NCBI GenBank assembly: GCA_021018815.1
Contig: JAITYX010000028.1
Location: 2,480,001 to 2,544,000, forward strand
Direction: 5' to 3'
Source of the DNA: Talinum fruticosum
Taxonomy: Eukaryota > Streptophyta > Magnoliopsida > Caryophyllales > Talinaceae
Length of the DNA: 64,000 nt
Shown in pieces: positions 45,599 to 57,196 of the stretch. The notes under the pieces were generated by a model. That model was given only the letters and a program-made list of their open reading frames with translations, made no database searches and was not told the DNA's origin. A program made the position numbers and the translations under genes. Within the stretch, counting starts at the first letter, position 1. Each line of letters begins with the position of its first letter.

Positions 45599-46045
45599 AT
45601 AATTTTTTTTTGTCTAGACAAACAAATCTGCATCTTCTTCATACATTCTTCCTTATTTTGTTTTGATGAAAGGCAAGGGGAAGAATAGTTAGAAAAATTT
45701 GTTGTCTTGTTTAGGGGAGTTTCTCTCATCCACTTTTGTGTAAATTTTTTGTTTAAATTATAATGAAATTTTAGTTTCATGTTTATTAGTTCCGAGTTTC
45801 AATTCAGTCTATCATTGCTCTCTTCCTCAGTAATTTTATTTTTTTGCTCCGATACTTTAGCTCTTTTTTGTGCAATCTAAGCTTATTTACTCGATAGAAT
45901 ATAAGTTTCATTCATCTGTATCTACTCTATACAATTCTATCATGTTTTTCTTACTTATCCTTTGAGAAAGGATGAAAAACCAGATCTATATCACTATCAA
46001 AGTTTCTATCTAAGTATGGAATGCCATTCAACAAAAGGTGGAGAT
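45599..46045 (+). other. Element D 3' untranslated region and polypurine tract
   Basis: AT-rich, ending ACAAAAGGTGGAGAT directly before the LTR, the family polypurine tract with one change. Confidence 0.7.
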
Positions 46046-47568
46046 TGAAGACTCAAACTTTACATATACATCATTCCGAGTTCCATTAAGGAATCACGTA
46101 TAAGACTTCATCTCTTAAAAGGTTTTGATTACAAGTCATTCTAAGTGTCTTAGAAACTTTTCCGAATGATATAGAATCTTTTCGAGTGTTACACAAACCA
46201 TTCCATATGTTCTCACTTGATTCCGATCGACTCGTAAAGTATACTCGTTCGCACACGCTTCCGAGTCACTCGCATAACACTCGGATATATTGCATGTTCA
46301 AATATTTGCTCTAATGTGCATAAACTCAGTGTCCGACTTCATGATCTAAGCTTAATTGAATTATTGTGATAATTGATCTTTATAAGTCAACGTGCTTGTT
46401 TTGAATATTGTTAGTCTAGATTAAGTCTTCCCACTCGATGTTCTTTATCCGACTTGCATTACTTCTAGACCGACTCGGATGGAATTTGAGTATAATGGAT
46501 ATTAGACTCGGAAAACTCAACTCTTTTAGGACTTAGATAATTACGCACTTAATTATCTTAATTAAATTATTATCTCGTGTCTAATTTTAGACCGAAGTAT
46601 TTTATACTTTGAGAACCAAATTGATTTACTTTTGTAGGTTATTCAAACGAGGTTATCCTACTTTTGAATTACAAAAGTAACCGACTTCAAGATGTCAAAT
46701 CACCAGCAGACAAGGCTTTTCCTACTTCGACCTAGGCCCGCACAATGTGTCGGGGTTTTCCGTTTCCAAACCGGAAATCTGCAACGCTTAGCTCAACGGT
46801 GGTTTCCACCATACTTTTCGGACACCACCAGTGGATTGGGACTTCCAAAGGAGTCAAGAGCCGTTGCCCAACGATCACACCTCAACGGATATTTTCTAAG
46901 TGACTCAAAAAGACCATCGCAACGGTCACAAAGGACTTCAAGTCACAAGACAGTCACAACAACTAGTCTCGCTTGGTTATCTATAAATAGAAGCCAACTC
47001 TCAAGACTTGAAGATTGTTGAACTAACTGTCAATACACGTACTTAAGAAAAAGTCATTATATTCATACTCAATCTTCTACTTACAACTCCAACTTTGTAC
47101 TTAACATGTTTATGAGTTGTGAGGTCTTGTAATAAGTTACAATCACTTATTTTTACTTTCCGAGTAAGGTCCCTTGACCAAGCTATAAGGGTTAACTCAT
47201 CTTAGTTGTCCATAATCGTAAAGGTTATCTTAGTTAGGAACTACTAGATCGGATAAGGGAATTTCTTAGTCTTGGAAAATCTTGTAAGGAATTGTCTAAG
47301 GGAGCAATTCGGTTGAGTCTGTCTACTCGTATTTTGTGGATTAAAAATAGTGGATTTAACTTCGTGCGCAGACTAGCATTGGCCATGGTTTTCCGCCCCG
47401 GGAGGGTTTCCACGTAATTTTAAGTTCATACTTTTCGAGTCCAATCTAGACTCACACAGTCTTGATTATTCCATTTAAGCTTTAATCTTCCAAGTTTGTT
47501 AAAATTTCCTCATCACCCTATTCAGCCCCTCTCTAGGGTGACTAAGACTCTCCAAGAGAAAAGCTTCA
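46046..47568 (+). repeat. Element D 3' LTR, also 5' LTR of D2
   Basis: 1523 bases aligning with 36815-38336. It is followed immediately by AT and a primer-binding site, so it serves as the left LTR of the next interior. TATA at 46981-46991. Confidence 0.95.
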
Positions 47569-47633
47569 ATTGGTATTAGAGCCTAGCCTTTCGGAAAGGA
47601 TCTAACAATGCAAAGGTCTAAAGATCAAATGGC

Positions 47634-49188
47634 TTAGAAGAACAGAGACTTCGATGATGGAAGATCTTCCAACAGACCACCAAAGTTCAAAGGATCAAAT
47701 TTCGTGCTCGAAAGAAGCTCATGGAATGCTTTGTATTGGATCACGATGAAGACGTTTTGAACATTATACAAGAGGGCAATTACATTCCAATGAAGATGGA
47801 AGGTATAAGATCCGTGCCAAAAGCAAAGTTCAAGTACACCATCGAAGAGGCGTAAAAGTTCGGAAAGAACTTTAAAGCGATGAACATTTTGATGTGCACT
47901 ATCAACTCGTAAGAATACAACAGAATGTCGGTTTGTGACATAGCTAAAGATGTGTGGGACACTCTTGTCAACACATATGAAGGAACAATCCAAGTAAGAC
48001 AAGCGAAGATAAGTCAATACCTTCACAAATACAAGCTGTTCAAGATGGAGCTAGAAGAAAACATCACCGAGATGTTCATCCGCTTTACCGAGATTACAAA
48101 CAATCTCAAATCTCTAGGAAGAAAGATTTCCCATGAAGAAATGTGCAGAAAAATTCTAAGAAGTCTACCCAATAGAAGATGGGGTCCCAAGGTGACAGCC
48201 ATCGAGGAAGGTCGGAACCTCTCACTACTAAAGCCGGACGAACCGATTGGGAAGCTACCTACCCATGAAATCCATCTGGAAGAAGAGGATGCCGAGCTCA
48301 ACACTAAAAAGAATATTGCACCGAAGGCCTTAGAAAGCAAAGGAGAAAATCTGAGTTCCACAAACTCGGAAGAACATCCCATGGAACTTATCGCTCTATG
48401 CTTCAAAAGACCGATGAAGCACAATGGATGGGAGAAAAGGCCAAGAGAAGAGTTCTACAAGAAAGATAACAAGGATAGAAAAGGTAAACACTCTTCCCCT
48501 TTTAAGTTATCTTTAACTATGAACTCGGCTGTTGTGAATATGGCATCAAAGATCACTTAGTGAAAGACGGTCCAAGAAGAAAGAGGGACAGAAAGAAAAA
48601 GAAGGCTATGATGGCCACATGGAGTGATGAAGATTCATCTGAAGAAGATGAAGACTCGAGATGACTCAAAGTGTCCGATGGCACTATCGGACTCGAAGCT
48701 GAATCCGAGTCGGACTCGATAACTCGGACAATAAGGAGACGAATCCTCGGGAGGTAATTGAATACTTTCTCAAATTCTTGAAAGTTAATTTAGCCAAATA
48801 TATTTATACTTTGGAAGAAAATTCTAATTCCGATTCTTCCCAATTCAAAGAACAACTTGAGTCTTTCCTTCTAAGAGCATTGCTTTGGAAAATGAATTGG
48901 AAAACCGAGACTTACTCTAAGAGAGCTCAAGACTAGTACTCGTGCTAATGCGATTGAGTCCGAGACCCGCAAAAGAGAAAATGAGTATCTAAAACATAAA
49001 CTTAATTAGTCTCAAGAACTTGTTTTGAAGTTTACTCAAGGTGAGAAGAATCTTGACATGCTCTTAGGCTCTCAATGTGTCTTCTTAAGGAAAGAAGGAC
49101 TTAGTTTCGAAAAGAGGAGGAATATAATTCCTAATTAGATCTTTCCAAAAGGATTCCGAACTGTATAGTTCAAGAAGGCTGAGCACGG
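47634..49188 (+). pseudogene. Copia gag (D2), left part
   Basis: Start MA followed by a stop, then open 47925-48560: CDIAKDVWDTLVNTYEGTI, LHKYKLFKMELEENI, CRKILRSLPNRRWGPKVTAI and KALESKGENLSS. The zinc knuckle is degraded (48530-48570). Acid stretch at 48640-48740, coiled coil at 48760-49040. It is interrupted by element C at 49188, within the basic segment (FKKAEHG codons). Confidence 0.88.
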
Positions 49189-50672
49189 TGAAGGTTTGCT
49201 CGGGAGAAGTTAAGTCACCCTAGAGGGGTGAATAGGGTGATGGAAGATTTTTGAGAAAATCAAACTCTTTTGCACGAGAATAGAGACAGAAATGCATTCC
49301 GAGTCTAGATTGGACTCGGAAAAGTGTAAACTCGGATATACGTGGAAACCCTCCTGGGCGAGAAAACCACGGACAGTGTCAATCGAGACACCAAGTTAAA
49401 TCCACTAATTGAATCCTCAATTACAATGAATATGACTACCCGGATTTGTTCCCAAACAAATCTATTACAATTTTCCTGTGCTCGGAATTTACCTTATCCG
49501 ATCGACCTAGTACTTCCAAGTTGAAGTTACCTTATCAATTTGGGATCCTCCAATTTTTCCCGGGGTTAGAAGTTCCCTTATCTAACCTGGTACTTCCAAA
49601 CTGAGGTAACCTTTACAGTTTGGGACAACCGAGTTGAGGTAACCTTTATAACTCAGTCGGAGAGAAAGAGTAGAAGAGTAGTAAGAATTGCAATACAACC
49701 GACTCGAAAAAATACAACTCGGAATATTAGAATTACAGTTTGGGAGTTGTATGCTAGAGAAGATGTTCAATATGGTCTCTCTTTTTCTTCCATTCGTCAG
49801 TTGAAATCTTGTGCTAAGGCTTCTATAAATAGTCCGCCTTGAAGAGATAGTCTGTTGTGCTCGCAACGTCTTTCGTTGAAGCCGTCTCGAGTCAACTAGT
49901 CGTTGTAACGGATAGTCCGAGTCACTCGGAGTTCCGGACCACCTTGAAATAACCGTTGTGACTTGGTCCTAGCTTCCAACAACTCTTTTTCCAGCTTTTG
50001 TAAACTGGAAAAGCAAAACGAAAAGACCGTTAGACACGAAATAAAATATTACCCAAAACGATGAATGCACAAGGTTGTCGGTAAGTTCCGAGCTTTTCTA
50101 GAAATTCTAGCTTTTTGTCCGGCGGTGCTTTAATGGTCGAAGCCTTTTGTTTTTGCTTTTTCTTCAGATAATTGACATTAGAAAAACCTGCAAAAACATT
50201 AAGCAGAATGGTTCTCAAAGTATAAATATACTTTGGTCCATAATTAGATAAGGATTAGTCTAAATAACGCATTTAATGACTAATTACCATAATCTATTAA
50301 TCTGGAATATTTCAAGTCTAATATTCAATATACTCAGATTCCAGATATGCTAAAACTTATAAATAAATCATTCAATCTTAATGGGCACAAGAGTTATAGA
50401 GACATTTTACAATTACACATAATTAAACAAATAATAGCGTAGGCAAACTAAATGTCCGAGTCCGACTAAGTGGGTCGGACTTAGTAAGATAATCATAATA
50501 TGCTTAAGTCCGAGTTCAGTCAAGAATAAGTCATATTGAAATGATGAATTGTAAAGCATATGACTTAGTTAAATGAATTTCTTTTAGGATGCTTCTTGCT
50601 TTATCCTAAATTTAGATGAATGCATGAAATCCAAACACATTCAAGGGTTAGTCGATCATACCCGAGTCTTCA
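49189..50672 (-). repeat. Element C 3' LTR (left)
   Basis: TGAAGGTTTGCTCGGGAG to CCCGAGTCTTCA on the plus strand. TATA-type CTATTTATAG at 49823-49833 (minus). The palindrome CCGAGTCACTCGG lies at 49917-49929. Its sequence is a subfamily distinct from B and D, especially between 49480 and 50640. Confidence 0.95.
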
Positions 50673-50690
50673 ATCTCCCCTTTTTGATGA
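50673..50690 (-). other. Polypurine tract of element C
   Basis: Minus-strand TCATCAAAAAGGGGAGAT adjoining the LTR. Confidence 0.88.
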
Positions 50691-51080
50691 AAGGCATTCA
50701 ACTAAATAATGACTCCAAGAAATTCATCATAATTATTGAGCATAATTAAAATGACATAAGGAGCATTTTAAATTTGTGAAACTTTTCAAAATTCGCTCCC
50801 CTAAACCATTGAACTCCCCTAGCGAGATGAATCCACAAAGTTCATTATTCTCTCCCCTAATGCATTTCATCAAAAATAAACAAGGAGAGAACGAGATTTT
50901 GAACAGAAGAAATATCAATTGAATTTAATGATAAGTAAGGTCAATCATACCTTAGTTGATGTCTAGAATGATAATATCAAGAAGATGACTAGACTTTTGC
51001 TCGAGTGCTTTTCCAAATCTCCGACTTACCAAGTTAAAATTCTTAGCACTCTCCGAGGGTCGGACTCGAGTCTTCATTTG
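50691..51080 (-). other. Element C non-coding 3' region
   Basis: AT-rich sequence between the polypurine tract and the end of the gag-adjacent codons. No ORF. It corresponds to the normal 3' untranslated region, directly joined to the protease-adjacent segment, so the pol deletion point lies near 51080. Confidence 0.55.
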
Positions 51081-52911
51081 CTTTGTAGTGTACCTGCAAA
51101 AGAAAACAAACTAACCCTTCTTGCTTCCTCTAACAAGTCCCAGTAACTATTTTTACCGAGGTTAGTTTTGGAGGAAGGGCACTTTTGGAACCCAAATTTG
51201 AATAATTTTTGGAAGGGTCTCGATTCCGAGTCTTCCTTTTGAAAACCGAGTTTCAGGTTTGTTAAAATCTTTTCTTTTGTAAAAAGTCCGAGCAGACTTC
51301 TCTTGATAAACCTTTCCGAGCTCAGTTCTCTTTCTCACTGTGTGAGTTGAACTGGACTCGGAATTTTTAAAAACATTTTTCGAGAATTCTTCTTGAGAGG
51401 AACTTTATAGGAGTTATCCTCTTTTTCGAATTAAAACCCAAACCTTCTTTTCGAAAAGAAACACACCGAGAACCAAGAAGGAGATCAAGGTTTTTCTGAC
51501 CTTGAGTGAGTTTTAGAATCAACTTCGAGACTCATCTAGCTTTTTCTCGTAAAAGCTCATTCTCGGATCCGAGGCACTCGGACTCGGTCTCATTATCATG
51601 TGAGCTAGTCTCAAGTACCTTCAAACCGAGTCTCAGCTTTTCTAGATCATTTTTCGGAAAATTGTTCTTAGTTTTAAGAGACTCAAGTTTTTCTTGAAAG
51701 AGGGAAGAATCGAGTTAGACTTTTCCTCTAAAGAAAAGATGTACTTTGCAAGATCTATCTTAGAAAATGTAAGATAGTAATTGATTACCTCTTGAGGATC
51801 ATTTTCCGCAACATCGGATGAGTATTGTTTTGATTCAATTTACGTGTCCGAGTCGATCATTGCTATTAGACACTTGGACTCATCCTCTATGTCCGAGTCA
51901 GATGAGTCTCCTTCTTCGACTCATCCTTACTATAAGTAATGGTCTTCTTCTTCTTGTAATCTCTCTTCTTTTCGGGCAATATTTGATGGTGTGTTCCTTG
52001 CTACCACACTTAAAACACCCGGAATAATTAGTAGAAAAAGAATTGAGAGGATGAGGGAATTTACCTTTTCTTTCCCGTCTCGAGGACCTCATATTTAGGC
52101 TTCTTTTTCAATATCCGATGCTTCATCATGTTCTTGAAGCCTTTTGCAATTTGCTCTATTGGGTCCTCTTCTAAATCGAACTACTTGAACTTAGTTCAGC
52201 TTCTTCCGAGGCTTTTAGTGCAATGTTCCTTCTTGGGCTATCCTCGGAATCCTCCTGTTGGAGATTTAGCTCATGGGTCGAAGTTTTCCAATGAGCTCAT
52301 CTAACTTCGATCTGTTGAGGTCCTGTGCTTCTTCTATTGCAGTCACCTTTGGACCCCATTTCTTCTTTGGTAGGCTCCTTAGAAGTTTTCTAACAACTTC
52401 TTCATTGGGCATCTTCTTACCGAGAGATTTGAGATTATTAACAATCTCCGTGAATCGGATATACATCTCGATGATGCTCTCAGCCTTCTTTCATTTTGAA
52501 TAGCTCATACCTGTGGAGGTATTGACTGATCTTAGTTTGTCTCACTTGGCTTGTTCCTTCATATGTTGTCACCAAGGTGTCCCACACCTCCTTAGCTATG
52601 TCACAAGCCGAGACTCTATTGTACTCCGAAGCATCTATGACACATAAAAGGATGTTCATAGCTCGGAAGTTCTTCATGTACCTTTCCTTCTCTTCAATGG
52701 TGTATTCTGACTTTAGTTTTGCCACTGTTTGGTCACCTTCTTGCTTTGTGGGAATATAGTTTCCTTCGGTGATGACCTTCCATACTTGTTCATCAAGATC
52801 TTGGATGAAACATTGCATCGCCTTCTTCCAAAGTGCAAAGTTTGAGCCTTTGAACATGGGTGGCCTCAAAAGAGATCTTCCTTCTTCGAATTCTCCGTTG
52901 TTCCGAGCCAT
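51081..52911 (-). pseudogene. Copia gag (element C), best preserved of the family
   Basis: Starts MARNNGEFEEGRSLLRPP and is open for 143 residues (52911-52480), with FIQDLDEQVWKVITEGNYI and CDIAKEVWDTLVTTYEGTS; it continues 52466-52266 (MYIRFTEIVNNLKSLGKK, LLRSLPKKKWGPKVTAIEEA). At 52092-51898 the zinc knuckle CFKCGSKEHTIKYC is intact (C-X2-C-X4-H-X4-C). A Ser/Asp/Glu-rich part and a coiled coil follow (51880-51500), then a basic segment up to 51081, just before where LDSGCSRHM would begin. A few frameshifts remain. Confidence 0.9.
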
Positions 52912-52951
52912 TTTATCTTTAAACCTTTGGATGGTTAGATCCTTTCTAAAA

Positions 52952-52968
52952 GGCTAGGCTCGATAGCA
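52952..52968 (-). other. Primer-binding site, element C
   Basis: Minus-strand TGCTATCGAGCCTAGCC; initiator tRNA-Met type with one substitution and the same missing base as in B and D. Confidence 0.8.
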
Positions 52969-52970
52969 AT

Positions 52971-54456
52971 TGAAGGTTTGCTCGGAGAGAAGTTAAGTCA
53001 CCCTAGAGGGGGTGAATAGAGTGATGGAAGATTTTTGAGAAAATTAAACTCTCTTGCACGTAATAGAGACAGAAATGCATTCTCGAGTCTAGATCGGACT
53101 CGGAAAAGTGTAAACTCGGATATACGTGGAAACCCTCCCGGGCGTAAAACCACGAGACAGGTGTCAATCGAGACACCAAGTCAAATCCACTAATTGAATC
53201 CTCAATTACAATGAACATGACTACCCGGATTTGTTCCCAAACAAATCTATTACAATTTTCCCGTGCTCGAATTTACCTTATTTGATCGACCTAGTACTTC
53301 CAAGTTGAAGTTACCTTATCAACTTGGGATCCTCCAATTTTTCCCAGGGTTAGAAGTTCCCTTATCTAACCTGGTACTTCCAAACCGAGGTAACCTTTAC
53401 AGTTTGGGACAACCGAGTTGAGGTAACCTTTACAACTCAGTCGGAGAGAAAGAGTAGAAGAGTAGTAAGAATTGCAATACAATCGACTCGTAAAAATACA
53501 ACTCGGAATATTAGAATTACAGTTTGGGAGTTGTATGCTAGAGAAGATGTTCAATATGGTCTCTCTTTTCTTCCATTCATCGGTTGAAATCTTGTGCTAA
53601 GGCTTCTATAAATAGTCCGCCTTGAAGAGATAGTCTGTTGTGCCTCCAACGTCTTTCGTTGAAACTGCCTGCGAGTCAACTAGCCGTTGTAATCGGATAG
53701 TCCGAGTCACTCGGATTTCTGGACCACCTTGAAATAGCCGTTATGCCTTGGTCCTAGCTTCCAACAACTCTTTTTCCAGCTTTTGTAAACTGGAAAAGCA
53801 AAACGAAAAGACCGTTAGACACGTAAATAAAATATTACCCAAAACAAGAATGTACAAGGTCGTTAGTAAGTTCCGAGCTTTTCTAGAAATTCCAGCTTTT
53901 TGTCCGGCAGTGCTTTAATGGTCGAAGCCTTTTGCTTTTGCTTTTTCTTCGGATAATTGACATTAGAAAACCCGCAAAAACATTAAGCAGAATGATTCTC
54001 AAAGTATAAATATACTTTGGTACATAATTAGATAAGGATTAGTCTAAATAAAGCATTTAATGACTAATTACTTTAATCTATTAATCTGGAATATTTCAAG
54101 TCTAATATTCAATATACTCGGATTCCGGATATGCTAAAACTCATAAATAAATCATTCAATCTTAATGGGCGTAAGAGTTATATAGACATTTTACAATTAC
54201 GCATAATGAAACAAATAATAGTGTAGGCAAACTAAATGTCCGAGTTTGACTAAGTGGGTCGACTTAGTCGGATAATCTTAATATGCTTAAGTCCGAGTTC
54301 GATCAAGAATAAGTCATATTGAAATGATGAATTGTAAAGCATATGACTTAGTTAAGTGAATTTCTTTTAGGATGTTTCTTGCTTTATCCTAAATTTAGAT
54401 GAATTCATGAAATCAAAACACATTCAAGGGGTTAGTCGATCGTACTCGAGTCTTCA
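52971..54456 (-). repeat. Element C 5' LTR (right)
   Basis: 1486 bases, aligned with the left LTR over its whole length. TATA-type box at 53605-53615, palindrome CCGAGTCACTCGG at 53702-53714. Confidence 0.95.
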
Positions 54457-54461
54457 CACGG

Positions 54462-55630
54462 TCCTATTCATAAGAATAAAAGGAGGACTCGAGCCCGGAT
54501 TTTCAAAAGAAAGACACACATACTCGGTTTCAAAAAGGAAGACTCGTAATCGGAGCAAACGCAAAGTTATTCAAATCTGGGTTCCCAAGAGTCTTATTCC
54601 TCGAAAAGGACCACAAGTAAAGGGAGTTACTCGGGTTCGTTAGAGGAAGTGAGAAGGGTTAGTGTGTTTCGACTTGCATGTAACTTAGAAAAGACAAAAG
54701 GTCATTGCTACCTAGACAGTGGATGCTCACGCCACATGTCAGGATATTCAAGACTCTTATCTCGAGTTAGAAGATTACAAGGGAGGAAAAGTCACTTTTG
54801 GAGATGACAAGTGAGGGCAAGATAGTTGGGATAGGCAAGATTAGAAAAGGAGACAGCCTCGTCGGCCAAGTCTAACTTGTCAAAGGATTAACGTACAATC
54901 TACTCGAGTATCTCACAACTCGTGTGACAAAGGTCAAGAGGAAAGATTCACTCAGACCAATTGCTATATTTCTAATGAAACTATCAAGGAGACTAAGCTC
55001 TCGAGTCGGAGATTAGGTAATACCTACACTATTCCTCTTTATGATCCAAGTTAAAACTTATCTTGTTTAAAAGTATCTCTGCATGATGATTCTTGGACAT
55101 GGCATCGTAGACTAGGTCACGTTAGTATGCACACAATTAAAAAGCTTGCATCTCATGGTTTAGTCGGAGGCTTGCCGAACTGTGCATTTAAGAAAGTTAA
55201 AATTTGTGAAGCATGTACTAAAGGGAAATAGGTGGGATCATCTTTCAAATCTCTCAAGACTAGTTCCACATCCAGAGTGCTTGAAATGTTCCATATGGAT
55301 TTATGTGGTGAAATCCTCGTAAAGAGTCTTGGAGGTAAATCATATGTACTTGTACTTATTGATGATTACTCACGATTTACATGGGTGTGTTTTCTTAAGC
55401 ACAAAAATGAAGCTTTCAAAGAGTTCAAGCAAGCTCTACAAGAAAATTCAAGTTGAATCTCATACTTAGATAAGAAGAATTCAAACTCACCATGGAAGGG
55501 AGTTCGACTACTCGGACTTTACAAAGTTCTACGATAAGAATGGTATCTCCCACAATTTCTTAGCACCAAGAACTCTTCAATAGAATAGATTAGTGGAGAG
55601 AAAGAATAGAACTCTTGAAGAAATAGCAAG
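54462..55630 (+). pseudogene. Copia gag end, protease and integrase part (D2), right part
   Basis: Resumes PIHKN codons interrupted at 49188. Protease motif codons for LDSGCSRHMSG at about 54712-54745, VTFGDD at 54790, pre-integrase WTWHRRLGHVSMHTIKKL near 55100-55140, ICEACTKGK (CxxC intact) near 55200, and an open frame 55232-55456: FHMDLCGEILVKSLGGKSYV, then VLIDDYSRFTWVCFLKH. It breaks at about 55630, at TLEEIAR codons. Confidence 0.85.
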
Positions 55631-55900
55631 GATAATTAACACTATTACGTGACTAATTTATTTTGGGTTCTAAAAATTCTTAAACAAATAAAACTAATAT
55701 AATTTCTATAAACTTAATATTGCTAAAAATAAAATTCCTAGATTAGAATAAGTTTATTGAGCAAGGTAATAATAAGTTTAGAAGATTAAGAAAATATTGA
55801 GGATGAGTGAGTTGGGTTAGAATTAGCACTAATGAAAATTGGGCCGGATGATATAAGTAGAGCCAACCGGCCCATTTAGAGGAAGGCTAGAGGAGGGGAG

Positions 55901-55910
55901 GTATAAAACC
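55901..55910 (+). promoter_or_regulatory. TATA box of the Tekay-type LTR
   Basis: GTATAAAACC, also present at the same place of the 3' LTR (about 62832-62841). Confidence 0.7.
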
Positions 55911-56783
55911 AAAAATTAACCTAAGAAGCTTCATTATTCTAAACCTAAAGCGGATCAAACTCAAAACCCTCTCCCTCTCTCTCTACCACCGAGCACCCCT
56001 CTCTGCGTCCTTCCTGTTTCGCCGACCGACGACAGACCGGCGGCCCTCCGCAAAGCCGGCAACCACCTCCGGCCAACTCCCATCATCTTCACCATCACTA
56101 TCATCGGCCTCACCATCAAACCGCTCAACACCAACCCCTTCCGTCACTTCCCTTTTCTCGCCTCCCCTTTATCTTCGTCCCGACCACCGGAGACTTCGCC
56201 CCAAGCACCACCGACAGCCGCCGTCGGTCGGCCACCACAACCACCACCACCATCAATACCACCGATCCCCTTCAAAACCTCAACCGCCAGCCACCGCCAA
56301 GAAATCGCCCTCCTTCACTCCCCTCTCGCCCCGATTCCATCCTAGTTTGGTCGCGGTTTGCCCGGTTTTCGAGCCCTATCCAGCTGCCGCCGGCTTGACC
56401 GGGCACAGACGCCGCTTGCGGCTCCCGATGATCTGCTCGACCACCGGCCGCCTGCTCCGTTCAGTCATCCGCCGGCCTTCAATCCCTCAGCCTTCAACCA
56501 CCTCAAAACCCCTCACAAAAATTTAACCCCTGTTCACTTTGGTTTTGGGTAATTTTTCAGCTTTTAATTTAATTTCTTAGAGTAGATTTCGGTTTCAGTT
56601 CGTTTAGTTAAATTTTTAGGTTAATTTTTCAGATTCAATTCTTTGTTTCTTTTAATTTAAGCATTTAAGTTGTAAGTAGTAATTCATTTTCTGTTTGGAG
56701 ATTAAATTTGATTATGGTATGTGTATAAATGATGCATGGAAAAATTGGTAAGATCTGGATATACTTGGAAATTGAGGAAGAAC

Positions 56784-56865
56784 CATGGACAATCCCCGTA
56801 TGAAGGGCATTTATGGACAATCCTCGTATGAAGGGTATTTATGGACAATTTCGTATAAAGGACAC
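56784..56865. repeat. Three tandem units of 28 bases
   Basis: ATGGACAATCCCCGTATGAA followed by GGGCATTT, twice, and a third diverged unit. In the Tekay-type LTR. Confidence 0.85.
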
Positions 56866-57166
56866 TCGTGAAGTAATTCGAGTTAGGAATTACTTTTGAT
56901 TAGTTTACATGGTTATTTAACCTAATGAAGAGATTAAAAGACAGATTGAGGATGAGGATGATAACTAATTATGGGCAGTTTATGAAACCGAAATGTGAGG
57001 AATGGACATCTTTGGGGAATTAGTATGCCCCTATAAAATAAATAAGGTTAGAAAGCTTAGAAAACAACTATATAAAAGATTGAATGAAGATATTTATGTA
57101 ATAAGATAACTAATGGAGTTAGTGTTCAATGCATCATTTAGAAGAGAATTATGTATATTTGAGGTT

Positions 57167-57196
57167 ACCACATATATATATATATATATATATAAG
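57167..57196. repeat. (AT)n microsatellite
   Basis: Run of alternating A and T within the Tekay-type 5' LTR. Similar short runs occur at about 59327-59344 and 62466-62479. Confidence 0.85.

Larger units (their letters stand above)
36815..47568 (+). mobile_element. Copia element D (SIRE/Maximus-like), 10.75 kb
   Basis: LTRs at 36815-38336 and 46046-47568, primer site at 38339, polypurine tract at 46031-46045, and all copia domains in order plus the extra ORF. No matching target duplication is seen on the right, because the 3' LTR runs straight into another primer site and gag. Every ORF has frameshifts or stops, but most domain motifs are readable. Confidence 0.93.
49189..54456 (-). mobile_element. 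Element C: gag-only copia derivative, 5.27 kb
   Basis: LTRs 49189-50672 (1484) and 52971-54456 (1486) are nearly equal, with the family ends, primer site and polypurine tract, and 5-bp target duplications CACGG at 49184-49188 and 54457-54461. The 2.3-kb interior holds gag and stops just before protease; protease, integrase, RT, RNase H and the extra ORF are all absent. This matches the idea of gag-carrying non-autonomous elements (TR-GAG type). Confidence 0.93.
47569..55630 (+). mobile_element. D2: second copia interior sharing an LTR with D, interrupted and truncated
   Basis: Primer site TGGTATTAGAGCCTAGCC at 47571-47588 (complete CAGAG-type length with C to T), gag 47634-49188, then element C inserted, then gag end, protease and part of integrase at 54462-55630, where the Tekay-like gypsy LTR begins. 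RT, RNase H, extra ORF and a right LTR are missing. Confidence 0.88.

Noticed and set aside
56358..56552. Pro-rich open frame in GC-rich sequence, possible gene start
   Set aside because: Lies in the Tekay-type LTR; the same sequence occurs in the 3' LTR with frame changes, so it is not a gene.
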